Positions 1 through 13,200 of a DNA stretch of 30,395 nucleotides are shown piece after piece. The notes under the pieces are model-generated. The model searched no databases. It was not told the DNA's origin and saw only the letters and a program-made list of their open reading frames with translations. Source of the stretch: an uncultured Flavobacteriaceae bacterium (GTDB lineage: Bacteria; Bacteroidota; Bacteroidia; Flavobacteriales; Flavobacteriaceae); assembly GCA_937901915.1 (NCBI GenBank), contig CALGUD010000024.1, positions 1-30,395 on the forward strand, written 5' to 3'. The translations under genes were made by a program, and so were the position numbers. Every line of letters starts with the position of its first letter. Position 1 is the stretch's first letter.

Positions 1-227
1 GCGGGATTAATTCGCTCTAATGGTTTTATTTCGATACGCTCATAAAACCAAAGGCAGATTTAATGTGGAAAAGATCCCGCTTAGCAGCGGGATTAATTCG
101 CTCTAATGGTTTTATTTCGATACGCTCATAAAACCAAAGGCAGATTTAATGTGGAAAAGATCCCGCTTAGCAGCGGGATTAATTCGCTCTAATGGTTTTA
201 TTTCGATACGCTCATAAAACCAAAGGC
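1..227. repeat. 86-bp tandem repeat, 2.6 copies, each with two hairpins
   Basis: Units start at 1, 87 and 173. The first two are full 86-bp copies that read as identical, and the third stops at 227, just before the sprF stop codon. Each unit contains two perfect stems: a 9-bp stem TGGTTTTAT/ATAAAACCA with a 12-nt loop (first copy 21-29 and 42-50), and an 8-bp stem ATCCCGCT/AGCGGGAT with a TAGC loop (74-93, again 160-179). There are no unique spacers. The array runs into the left window edge, so the true copy number is unknown. Confidence 0.95.
154..222 (-). terminator. Probable terminator hairpins downstream of the sprCDBF-like operon
   Basis: A minus-strand transcript leaving the 318-aa PorP/SprF gene first meets the 9-bp stem at 222-193. 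It then meets the GC-rich 8-bp stem at 179-160, which is followed on the RNA by CUUUUC. This resembles an intrinsic terminator, though the U tract is short and interrupted. Because the unit is tandemly repeated, the same structure recurs further downstream. The function is inferred from structure and position only. Confidence 0.45.
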
Positions 228-230
228 TCA

Positions 231-1187
231 TTAAAATGTACATCGACAATTACTGATGCCCTGGAATACATCCAGGCCAAGGGTAATCATGTGTGAACCG
301 CTGTTGTAGGCTGTTATTTCGTTTAAAATGATCTGGTAGGAATATCCAAAATAGAAATTCCCTTTCTTTAAGCCTATCATTGGGCCAATATTAAGCGGGT
401 CACCGAACTGGTCGTTTAAAAAACGATAAGAAACGCCTGCCCAGTAATAGTCTTCAAAATCCCAGAACCTTACCTTAAAGTTAAGGTCGGTACTGGACCG
501 GCCGTCACTTTCAAAAAGCTGGTAAAAGACTGAGGGCTCTAACTCTATGGGGCTGTTTCTTCTCCTTCTGTACTTATAACCGGCATATATGTAGTAATTC
601 CTTAACTGGTCCGGTTCAAAAGTAGAGAATATATCCTCATTTTTATTGAGGATGTTTGTGATATTAGCACTAATGTAAAACCCGTTTAAACGATACAGGA
701 ACCCGGCTTCAAAATTATGATTGATTATAGATCTGTTATCAGTGATTGACGGGTCCGGATTGGTTGCCAGATAATCATCAAAGACTTCGGTTTTAATGCG
801 AAACTGGTTTACCAGGTATGAGAGTCCAAAGGATAAAAAATGGTCCTCATACCGGTCTATAGTAAGGTGGTGAGCAAATGATGCCTTGGCACCACTTTGC
901 AACGTATTACCGTTTCTGTCATTATACAAAACCATCCCGAGTCCGGACCTGTTCCCTAACCTGACATCGGAGCCGATAGACTGCGTGTCGGGAGCATCTT
1001 CCACTCCAACCCATTGTGTTAATCCGCTCATCCGTATTTTCATATGGTCACCGATACCGGCAAAGGTTGGTGCTATTAAAAACGGATTGTCTGCCAGGTA
1101 TTGTGTTGTTGGCGGCAGGGTTACTTCCTGTGCTTTTAACACAAAACCGGAAACAAAAACCAATATGATAACAATTTTCTTTTTCAT
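231..1187 (-). CDS. sprF: Type IX secretion system membrane protein, PorP/SprF family
   Basis: This 318-aa protein starts with a signal peptide (MKKKIVIILVFVSGFVLKAQ) followed by an NPFLIAPTFAGI segment, which matches the start of mature PorP/SprF proteins. The rest alternates aromatic and polar residues as expected for an outer-membrane beta-barrel (for example GLSYLVNQF, FYFGYSYQI), and it ends near a CRC motif. It is the last gene of a four-gene minus-strand operon, 25 nt after the stop of the giant adhesin. In Flavobacterium johnsoniae, SprF lies directly after sprB and is required to bring SprB to the surface. A matching role for the adhesin here is inferred from family and synteny. The family assignment is firm. 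Orthology to SprF rather than a paralogue is likely but untested. Confidence 0.88.
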   Translation of the reverse strand: MKKKIVIILVFVSGFVLKAQEVTLPPTTQYLADNPFLIAPTFAGIGDHMKIRMSGLTQWVGVEDAPDTQSIGSDVRLGNRSGLGMVLYNDRNGNTLQSGAKASFAHHLTIDRYEDHFLSFGLSYLVNQFRIKTEVFDDYLATNPDPSITDNRSIINHNFEAGFLYRLNGFYISANITNILNKNEDIFSTFEPDQLRNYYIYAGYKYRRRRNSPIELEPSVFYQLFESDGRSSTDLNFKVRFWDFEDYYWAGVSYRFLNDQFGDPLNIGPMIGLKKGNFYFGYSYQIILNEITAYNSGSHMITLGLDVFQGISNCRCTF

Positions 1188-1212
1188 CTATTTTAATATG
1201 CTTTATTATCCT

Positions 1213-4200
1213 TTATCTGTACAATGTAAAGTGACCAATAAACTCCCTCGGGTCATTCTCTCCATTTATTTTAATTACATACCAGTAATCACCTGATGGC
1301 AATGGCTTACCGTCATACATACCATCCCATGTCTCGCCTGGCCTCATTGTTGCGAGCCACCTTCCGTACCTGTCGTACACCTTGGTTACCATATTCGGGA
1401 ACCCTAGATCATTAATAATTTCCCATTCGTCATTGATACCATCATTATCCGGGGTAAATACCGGTGGGACTTCGATGTCATAGAACTCTATAAAGATAGT
1501 ATCTGTGAACTCACAACCATTGCTGTCAACTACCCTTACGGTGTAGGTGGCGGTATGGTTGATGCGGTATATATTATCCGCTCCCTGGAATTCACCGTCT
1601 ACATAATATTCATAAGGTGGTACGCCACCGGTGCCGTTATAGGTAAACTCGTTTAAGTTAGATTCAAATATCTCTATACCGAGATCTTCTATGGCTTCAA
1701 TAGTAAATCCAACCTGGTCTATATCCATATTCACACATCCGTTTGGTGCAGAGATCTCAATAAAGTGATCTCCCGGAGGCACATTGGTAAATACATTTTC
1801 CAGCTGGTTTACGCCGTTTAATGTATAAATCAGGTCCTCAGCCGCAGCAGTCGGGTCAATTACATTTACCGTTACTGTATTGGTTGAGAAATTGTCTGTA
1901 CAACTATACGCAACGGTTACATCGGCAGTGAGGTCAAATGACGGGTCTAATGCAATATCTACATTGGTAGTACAACCCATTGCATCTTCAATAAAGATGG
2001 TATAGGTAATACCTCCTGCAAGACCACCGAATGTATGCGGTGAAGGTATAGTTGGATCACCATTATCGGTTACCGGTTCAAATACCAGTGGATCTGTAGT
2101 ATCGCCCGGATAGGTTATAGCCGCCGTGTAAGGGGCTGTACCTCCTTCAATAAGCACTTCGATGGTGCCTGTTAAATCACCCGCACAAAGTTCCTGTTGT
2201 AAAGTACCCGGTGTTACTGTTAACTGATCCGGATCTTCAATAACAAAATCCCTGATTATATAACACCCGTTTTCATCCTGGGCAATTACTCTATATGTGC
2301 CAGGTGAAAGGTTTGTGAAGGTAGAGTTTTCATCAAACTGATCGAGATCCGGAGAGATGGCATATTTAATAGTGCCGGTACCTCCTGATACTACATAAGT
2401 AATTGTACCATCCCCTTCACCTGTACAGGTTGGGTTTGTGAATTCAAATAAGTCTTCAACCAAAGGAGTTGGCTCTGTAATCTCAATTTCCTCTGATACA
2501 TCATAACAATCTACACTAATTACTCGTACATAATAGCTTCCCGGTCCAAGGTTATCAAATATTCCATTGAGTGATGTTCCTATTGCAGGTACTGCAGGTG
2601 CATTTTCATCGACAAGGGTATCATATAGCTCATACATGTATTCACCTAGCCCACCAGTTGCTGAAGCTCTGATAATCGCATCTGTGTTGCCAAAGCATGA
2701 CAGATTTGCTCCAGCATCATCTATAATAACTTCTACATCTGTAATTGGTTCTATGGTAATCCTATTGGACGGTACTACAGAAATACAGCCAAGAGCATCC
2801 TGGGCAAAGTACTGGTATTGTCCTACGCCTTCAGTAAATGTGTTAGTTGGACTCCATGGCCCGGTTTGGGAAGTACTATACTCATAAGGCCCGGTTCCTC
2901 CGGTAGCACTTACCTGGATCACAGCGTCATTTTCACAAGTTAACGGACTCAATTGAATAAGTGAGGCTATAACTTCAGTTGGTTCTGTAATTTCCACCGG
3001 CAAAGTTGTTACATCACAACCCCAACCGTCTATAACGGTTACTTCATAATTACCTGCACCAAGTCCGGTAAATACGTTGTTTGCCTGTGCTCCCGAATCA
3101 ACCCCGGTATCAATATTTGTTAATATGTACTGGAAGGACGCGACGCCCCTGCCTCCTGAAGCTGTTACCGTCACTGTACCATCGGTATCGCCTTCACAAA
3201 GCAGTGTATATCCTACGGCAGTTGCGACTATCTGGTTTGGTACAATAACATCAATGGTGGCTTGTTCAATACAACCATTAGCATCTTCAACCTCAAAAGT
3301 GTATGTACCAGTCTGATCTATTCCTGTAAACACACGTCCGGGTTGTGGTCCAACTACAGTTCCCAGAGGAGAAGTTAACGTATACACATAACTGCTGCTC
3401 CAGCCTCCCGTTGCGGTGGCTGTAATAGTACCGTCGCTTATACAGGTAATATCATCTGTTAAATCCAGCGTTAAGCCTAACGGTTCACTTGGCCCCGGAA
3501 TGGTTATACTGTTGGAAATGTCAAAACAGTAAGGTGTATCGGTAGCTGTAATCTGAACTGTATAGTTTCCGGCTGCTAATCCGCTGATTTGTACCGCACC
3601 TGTAGCTGTGTCCAAACCGGTATCGGCAATAAGTGTTGGTGCTCCAGTATCATCCAATACTACATAATCATAGGCTCCGTTATAACCGGTTACATCTATT
3701 TGTAATGTGCCATCATCATCTCCAATACATGTAATTGGAGTTGGGCTACTGGCAACTACCTCAATAGTATCATAAGGATCCACTGTATATTCAATTGTTT
3801 CAAAACAACCGGTATTATTATCAGTTACCCTTATTGTATGTGTACCTACGGATGGTAACAATATAGTAGGGCTTGCCTGTGAAATACTTGTTCCTAATAC
3901 TTCAAAAGTAAGTTCCTCTGAAGGATATGTTGGTGGACCGGATTGTCCTGTAACATTTATAGTAATAGTTTCACCGGTATTTGCACACGTAAACGGATCG
4001 ATAGTAGCATCAAGAACAAGATTTATTCTTGGCAATGCTAAAATTGTTGCATTTGCTGTTGTTGTACAACCATTGGCATCACGTACTGTGAATACAAATG
4101 GCTGATCAGCTCCTGTATCTGTAATAACGAATACGGGATCGTTTTGGAAATTAGTTCCATCTATACTGTACGCATATGGTGATGTTCCAGTTCCCGGAGT

Positions 4201-7200
4201 AACTATTACGGTAATTTCACCTTGTGCAGCGCCATTAGTAGCATCACAAGTAAATTCCTGAGTTACATCTGCAATTGCTGCCAGCGCAAGTGGTTCATCT
4301 ATTTCAAACTGGTCTGTTACTGTACATGATATGCTTGATTCTACCGTAAAGTCGTAGGTTCCAGCGGTTAATTCTGAGAACACTCCGGTTGTATTAGACA
4401 TTGCACCACTATACGTTCCGGGAGCGGAAGTTAATGTATAAGTGTAAGGCGGATCATTGTCCGTGGCGTCTGTTAAAGTAATATTGGCCGTACCATCGGC
4501 AAAACCTTCACAAGAAGCATCTGTGGTTACAATATCCTCTATTACCGGATCAACAGGCTCTTCAATAACTGCAACAGCTGTTGTTGTACAATATACCGGC
4601 CCGGGCAATATTGCCGTATCCAGATCGGTAATTGTAAAGTTATAGGTTCCGGCTTCATCGAGGCCGCTAAAAGTAGCCGATGTTGGTGTAGTTGATGTAG
4701 GCACAATTGGAATGCTTCCAATAGGTGATAACACATCAAACTGGAAGTTCCCTGAACCTCCTGCAATCTCAATAGTTATTTCACCGTCATTTCGAACACA
4801 TGTTAGATCGGCCGTAATGCCTGCAACAGCGGTAAGCTGATTAAACAATGTAACCGGAGCTGTTGTTACTGAACAATTCCACTGATCTGATACTAATACA
4901 GTATATGTACCCGCACCTAAATTATTAAATAGCCCGGTGCTGTTTGTATTTCCTGTAGTCGTACCATTCAGGAATAACTCAAAGGTATGGTTCGACCCTT
5001 GACCCCCTGCTACATTTACAACTTCAATAATACCGTCAGTACCATTACAGTTAAACTGGTTTACCTGCAGGTCTGCAGTTAATGGAACAGGATCATCTAA
5101 GACTTCATCCGTTAATTGGAACGGACAACCATTCTGATCCATTACCCAGATTTCATAAGTTCCAGGCGATAAATTCTCAACTCTTGGGTTTGTTATTGTA
5201 TAGTTTGACGAATCAAATTCATCAGGGATTGGAGCTGTATCTACATAATATGAATAATCCCCCCAACCTCCTGTTGCCAGAATTTCAATAACACCATCGT
5301 CGCCAACACAAGTGATAGGTGTAACTACCGCCGATGCATCCAGCACTGAAGGTGGCCCTACAATGGTAAAGAATTCAACATTATTACACTCAGGCGAGCC
5401 TACTTGAGTAACGCTTACATAATATGTTCCTGCAAGTAACCCGTCTGGAACTGAAAATGGGCCATTATCCGGACTACTGCCTGCAAACAGGGCAGGCCCA
5501 TCATCTGTAAAGTCGGTAGGAGTACCATTAGTGCCAAAAATTTCATAGTCAAAAGCCCCAACATAAGCCGCATCCTGTAATTGTACTGAAATTAGCCCGG
5601 TGGCAGTACCGAAACAAATAACATCATTTAAAACTACGACATCAATGGTAAAGGTGTCCGGGTCTACCACCTGGTATGTGGTACTTACCGAGCATCCTGT
5701 ATCTGTATTGGTTGCTGTTAATGTATAGTTATCTACTGGCAGGCCTGTAAAGGTCGTTGTGTTGAGGGTGCTGGAATCAGAATCTGAGAACCCTGTATTG
5801 GCCCCTAAAATGGTATACGTCATATTAGGTGTAGCCGCCGGAGGATTAAAATCTACCGTAAAATTAATTTCGGCCCCTGCAGGGCATGTGTTTGAAACCG
5901 GAGTTACAACAGGATTGCTGATCTCCGTAAACGGAGCTACATCTACATCTATTGTGCCCTGGCATACATTATCGTCATAAACATTAATGGTATATGTACC
6001 ACCTGCCACATCGGTTACAATGTAATTCGGATTACCCGAATTCCGGGTTATATCGGTAGAACCTCCAGGAGGAATGAATTCGTAACTCACATAATTTCCT
6101 GAGCCTCCAGTGATTAGAGTTTCATCAACTTCAATAAGTGCATTGTTCATGCTATTTCCTGCAGTACATGCAAATTCAGTAACTGTTATAGCTGCCAGAG
6201 GCACATCAATAGCTTCCGGTTCAGTAATTAATTGTGTTTCAGTAACTGCACAACTATTAGCTGCTGTTACCTGAACTGTATAGGTTACCCCGGCACCTGC
6301 CGATGATCCATCCAATCCGGTGAAAGTAGCCGTAGTAGCTGTGAATGAAGTTGGTGCAATTGGTGTTACAATAGCATTGGCGTCATCTGCAACTGCTATG
6401 ATAGAAAATGTATAAGGCCCTGTACCGTTATCAACTACAGAGGCTGTTATTGTACCGTCATCTGCTCCTTGGCAAGTAACATCAGTGAAATTTGTAATAC
6501 TAATCGTTGGTTCCAGTCTTGCGGGTACTTCTTCTGTAAGAACCAACGGACAAGTATTTGGAAAGCCCATATCATATACTGTTATAGTATAAGTTCCTGC
6601 TGTAGTAGCTCCTGAATACGTATATGGGTTAGAAGGTAGTGCTGTTCCCAATCCTCCTTCGTTAATTCCAGGCCCTGTGATTTCATATTCATACGTACCT
6701 GATCCTCCGGATACAGTAATTTCAATTTCCGCCTGATCGTTTGGTGAGGCTTCACAATCCAGTAAAGTAATAGGATCTGTACTTGCCTGCATAGGCGGGT
6801 TGATGATTATAGTCGGAAGGGCAGGATCCATTGTACATCCATTCACGTCAAATACTTCTATATCATACGATCCGGAGTTTAATCCGCTTATTGTATATTC
6901 ATTACTGCCATCAAACACGATTGTTTGAGGGGCATTGCTATTTATACTTAAAGTATATGGAGAAGGAGAATCTATAGGTGCATTAGGTGTTCTTGTAATT
7001 ACAATTTCAAAATTTCCTTCGGTAACGCAATTATCTACTATTTCTGCAGTAATAACCGGTGCAGGTTCCAGGTCTACCGTTATTTGATCATACTGTATAC
7101 AATCATTCGCGTCTTTTACAAATACTACATAATCTCCACTATCTACTGGAAGAATTGTAGAGCTCCAAGAAGGATCACTTGCTAAAGGATTAACTATTGG

Positions 7201-10200
7201 GGCTGGTGATGGATCAGGTTGAACTATATATTCATATGATCCTGCACCATTTTGTGGGGAAGCAATTATTGTACCTGTTACTTCACATTCATTGTCAGGG
7301 GTAGATGTTGTAGTTAAAGTTAATAAATTTGTTGATTCTGTGATAGTGAAAGGGTCTGAAGCCACAGTACATCCATTATTTACCCCTCCTATTTCAGTAA
7401 ACAGAATATAGTAAATACCTGGAGGGAGAGTTGCATAATCAGCTACACTTATAGCTGTTCCTGTTGTTGCACTAGAATTGGCTGTTCCAGCTACAGCAGT
7501 ATTATTTCCAGCATTAAAAATTTCATAAGAAACATCTGTAGCCGCGGCATCATAATTATCAAAAGTAAATGAAACATTTCCATCAGCACTTCCCGTACAT
7601 GTAACATTAGCTACTACATCTATCGTTGAAGTTAAATTTGACAATGTAGTCGTAGGAGCATCTGCAGTTTTTACAAAATAACAGTCTGTAGTTAAGTCAT
7701 GAACTACAAAGGTATATACTACTCCCGGAGTTAATCCGGTAAAAGTAGTTGTGTCTCCTCCTGGTACATCAGGACCTTGATAAGATCCTGGAGCGGCATA
7801 AGGCGGTGTATTAAATTCTAAAATAGCAAATTCATAATTACCACTTCCAACAGGTGAAGTTACTGTAACTTCTACACTGGCACCTCCCGCACAAGTAGCA
7901 ACACCTGGCGTTACATCAATTATTAGGTCAGATGGAGGTGAAGCAATGATTATGTTCTCTGTTTTTTCCGAGCACCCATTCGCATCAATTACATCTACTT
8001 CATAAATACCAAAGTCTATAATAGTAAATGTGTGATCTTCGCCAGCAGTAGTCGAATAAGAATCAGAATATCCAAAATTATTAGTAAGATGATAAGTATA
8101 TTCTGCTGTTCCTCCTAATACATTTGAAACAGTAATTTCTCCCAGAGAAGACCCGCCAGGATTACTACAGGTAATATCTACTTTTGTAACATCATAGGTT
8201 ATCGGATCAGGTTCACCAATCGTTGCCGGTTGAGAAATGAAGCATGATTTATCATCTGTTACAACTACAATATAATTACCCCCTGCTAATCCTGTTGTTC
8301 CCAAATCAGAACCAGTAGGATTACCAAAGCCATCATCTGCAAAAACCTCAATAGTATACGGTGCTACACCAACAGAAGTGTCTATTGTAACATCTATTAC
8401 CCCTGTGGTATGACCATTACATAATACATCTGTAGTGGAAATATTAGTAATTGATGGGTTCACTGCAGGCGTTACAGTAATTGGCCCTGTAATATCGGTA
8501 CAGCCAAGCCCATCTGTTACATAAAAATAATAGTCTCCTGCCGTGTCTGTAGTAAATACGCTTCCAGTGGCAGTAGTAGCATCTAACTCTCCTCCGGTAT
8601 TATTATACCCGTAAATAAAAGTCCCTGTGCCTCCTGTTTGACTTATGGTAACAGTTGCATCAGCAGCACATGTTAAATCATTATTTAAAACAGCGCTCGC
8701 TATTAATTCTCCATTAATAGTAACATCTACAGGCGGGTCGTTATCACAGCCCAAACCATCTCTTACTACTATTTCATAGGTGCCAGGTATAAGTCCTGAG
8801 AATACATGAGAATCAGCATCTACATTTGGTGCTACAAACGGGCCTGCAAGGCCATTAATACTAAATGTATAGTTTCCGTTACCGGTTAATACATCAACGG
8901 CAATTGTGCCATTATTGTCACCCGCATAACACGCTGTGGCGGTTGTGTCAAAAGTTATCAGGTTAAATGCATCAACAGTTATTGTTTCTGTATCAATACA
9001 ATTATTATTATCCTGTACGGCTATGATATAATTACCCGGTGCTATACCGGTAAATGTATTATTTGTTCCATTCGTAGCAAAGTCTAATCCTGCTAATGCA
9101 GTCCCTCCACTATCTTGTAATTCATAAGTATACCCTGGTGTTCCACCATTTGCCGTTGCCACTATGGTAGCTCCCTCATCACAGGTTGCGACTACGGTTA
9201 CACTACCGCCCGCTACTAATGGGTCCGGTTCAAATATTTCAAAGTCTATTTGTGTAACACACCCTAAACTATTAGTTAATGGATCACCGTCTGTATCAAG
9301 AGCGGCGTCATCTGCATCACGAACATATACACTATTTGCCCCGGCACTAAGACCAGATATAGTAAATGGAGATGTTGCTGAGGTGCCAATAGTACCAAAA
9401 CCTGGATCAAAACTATATTCTATTCCTCCACTACCAATATTTTCAACATTAATGGTTAGTGTTCCATCACTAAGTCCGTTACAACTTACATCTGTAGAAC
9501 TTGCTTCGGCTGCACTAAATCCGTTGCCGGATTCTATGGTTACAGGAACATCTACACTAAGCGGACATTTTACAGGATCCTGAAACACAGTAATATCATC
9601 AATAGCTATATCGTTACCTCCATTGTCATTCTTTTCTGTTCTAATTCGTAAAATCAGATTTGTATTTGCCCCCGGGTTTAATGGTAATGAATAATTGATA
9701 AAATCTGCTGTAGGTGTTTTGGGGATATCTCCTGTTGCTATCTCATCAATAACAGTATTTGATCCATCTACAAGCTGAATTCTAACAGCCGGGTCTACAC
9801 CTCCCTGGCCAGCCCTCAACAGGTTCAGTGCCCAAAGAGAAACATACAGATCCTGTCCGGGAGTAATATCATTAATAGGTTTCTCGTAAATAACCCCATC
9901 AATACCAACAACATCCCCTATGTTAATAACTAACATACGGCCATTGGGATCTCCGGTATGATCGGAAGGATCATGCCACGTTGGAAATGGGCTAACTATA
10001 TTGTTAGTTACTGCATATTCTCCATCATTTATCGAGATTCCACCTGTGTTATTATGAGTACATGTAGATCCTGAAAGCTGGTCTTCAAAACAATAATCAG
10101 CTGCCATGGTTGGGTTGGTAGTGGTGGCTCCCGCTCCAAATGTTTCAGTTAATAAAACGCTCGGAGAACTTGGCAAGTTACTTACATAATTAACAGTTAC

Positions 10201-13200
10201 TGTGTGACTTCCCGGGGAAATATTCGTAAAAGTATTTGACGGTTGTTCACCTAATCCGTTTAACTGATATGTGTAATCGTTGGTAAGCGGGGTTGAATTA
10301 ATGGTTACATTTCCTGACCCATCACAATTATAATCAACAATAACTTCGTTAACAGGAGGTACCGGGCCCGGCTCAACAGTTACGCTCATTTGATAGGTAC
10401 ACAAATTGGTGTCTCTCACAAAAAGGGTATATGTGCCGGGGAACAAGAAAGCAGTATTAGAAACCTGATAGTTAGATCCACCATCAAAACTGAATTCATA
10501 AGGTGCTACACCTCCCTGCACATTGGTAATTCTTACCTCTGCTCCTAAAGCAGGGTTACATTCTACCAGGGAAGTTACATTTGCAGAAGCCGTAAGCTGG
10601 TCTGTTGTCGAACTAACCGAATATAATATGTCCACGGTACATGACTCTGAATCCCTTACTACAATATCATAATCATTACTTATTATATTGTTAAAGATAT
10701 TGGAATCTTGAAAAGTAGTTCCGTCATCAATGGAATATTCATAAATTCCTGAGCCTCCACCTGCTATAATTGTAAGCGTGGTCATATCTCCAAAACAATC
10801 TATGGGATCGTTGTTTGCAGAAACGGTTAACGGTGGGTCCTGAGAAATGTTCAGGTCAAATTTATCTTCACAAAATGGTGCTGTTCCTCCATTATCCCTT
10901 ACATATATATCATAATCCCCCGGGGCAGTAACTGTAACCGGGTTTGTTGTGCTAAAATCCCCCGCAACAGGTGTTGCATTGTTTGCCACAACCGCATATA
11001 CATAACTTCCGTCACCACCACCAGCATTAATGGTAATTTGGGTTTCTGTATCACAGGTAGACATATCATCGGCTGTTGCTGTCACCGTTAATTCCGGGTT
11101 TAAAGTAATGATATCTACGGCGGTACATCCGGCCGCATCAGTTACAGTAACTGTATAGGTGCCGGGAGTAATACCGGAAAATATACCTGTTGAGTTTACA
11201 GCCCCTGTATTAAGTACAAAGTTGAAGGGGGCCGTTCCTGTGCCACCTGTTATGGTAGCGGTTATTGTTACACCGGTACCGGTGTAACAAGTATCGTCTA
11301 AAGTCAGTGATTGATCAGGTGCTACGGATGGACTGAGATCAAAAGTATCGTCGACAATACATCCATTTGCATCTTCAACCGAAATGGTGTAAGTACCAGT
11401 AAGTGTTAACCCGGTAAATACGCCACTTCCCTGAGGCCCTGTTGTTCCGCCTCCTGGAAGTGTAAGAGTATATGCTGAGCCTCCCCATCCTCCGGTTGCG
11501 CTATAATTTACTGCACCTGTATTGCTGTTTGCACAGGTCATGGAGGTAATGCTGTTCTGCGTTAATGCTAATGGGCTTGGAGGGCCTGATACTAGAACGT
11601 CTGCAGTATCTATACACCCTGTGGTATCGTCGGTTACTGTTATTGTGTAGGTGTCAGCTGCCAGGCCGGGTATATCAATAAGTGTTGTTGTTACTCCCGA
11701 TCCACTGCCTACAGTGCCGGACGTACCAACTACATCATAGGAAAAATTTCCTGCGAATCCGCTTACTGTATAACGTATTTCGCCATCACTATCACCATCG
11801 CAGGTAATGTTACTTACTAAATTCCCAACTACATTTATCGGGGTTACATCAGGTACTGTGTAATTTTCTGTATAAAAACATCCATTATCATCCGTTACCT
11901 GAAAAGTATAAGTGTCAGGGGTCAAATCTGCAAAGATTTGATTATTGCCATTATTTGTAACAGCTCCCGCTGGCGCTATAATTTCGTAAACCAAATCTCC
12001 TGACCCTCCTGTTGGTGTTAGGGTAACATCTGCCGTTAAAGCTGGACAAGTTGCAGTTGTTTGTGCAAAACTTAAATTTGTCGGGGGGGTAAGTGGCGCA
12101 ATCACTATATCGTCTAAGGTGATTACGCAGGTCGTACTATTTTCATCCCTGATCTGAGGGGTATAAGTTCCATCGGTTAAGTTATTAAATATTGGTGAGG
12201 TCTGAAAAGCACCCCCTATACTATATTCATAATCCCCGGAACCTCCAGTAGCTCCTGAAAACGTAATGATTCCCAGTTGATTTGTAGGAGTATCACATGC
12301 CAGCTCTTGCGTTAAGTCTGCATTACCTGTCATAGGTGTGGCTGCATTAATAGTAGCAGTATCGGTAAAGTCGCAAACATCGGCTCCGAATGTTCCTCTT
12401 ACCACAATACTATAGGTGTTTGCAGTTAATCCGGCAAAATTTGGTGAACCCTGAAAAGTAGTCCCTCCATCTATACTATACTGTAAAGTATATCCATTCG
12501 CATTTGAAACGTTAATGGCAATTGAACCGTCATTGGCCCCGGCACAACTTTCATCATCCGGAACTACCGTAAACTCGGGATCCGGTATTTCATTTACCGT
12601 TACATCTGTTGTTACTCTACAGTTATATTCATCAAGTACAGTTATTGTATAAGTGCCTGGTGTAGTAACTGTAAATGTATTATCAGTTTGATAAGGTGCT
12701 CCACCAGTAATACTGTAATAAAACTCATTTCCACCCGTAGCATTTACAGTTATTAACCCTTCAGTACAGGAAGTAATATTGGTAGCTGAGGCTGTTGCCG
12801 ATAAATTGGATAGTGGTGAGATTGTAAAAAGAACATCTTCACTACACCCGTCTGCGGTATTAATTGTAGCTGTATAATCGCCCGCGGTCAGTCCTGTAAA
12901 TTCATGGAAATTATCATCCTGAGCAGGAACAGTTTGTATCACATCCCCAGTATCGGTATCAGCAAGCACAAAAGTATAAGGCCCCCGTACTCCGGATAAT
13001 TGAACCGTTGCCGATCCTTCATCTTCCTGGCAAAATGGTTGGACTTCACTTACATTCGGAAGTGGGGTTCTGTCCCTTACCGGTTCAGTTTCTGAACGGA
13101 AAATACAACCGTCAGTAATGCCTATTTGTCTTGCATTTACATAATAATCACCCGCAGGAACATTGTTGAATACACTGCCAGACTGGTAAGGCCTTTCCTC

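Noticed and set aside
1..227. CRISPR array
   Set aside because: The 86-bp units are contiguous, with no unique spacers between them, and no cas genes are visible.
886..1296. 136-codon plus-strand frame across the sprF start and the adhesin stop
   Set aside because: It is antisense to two well-supported genes and has no domain or promoter.
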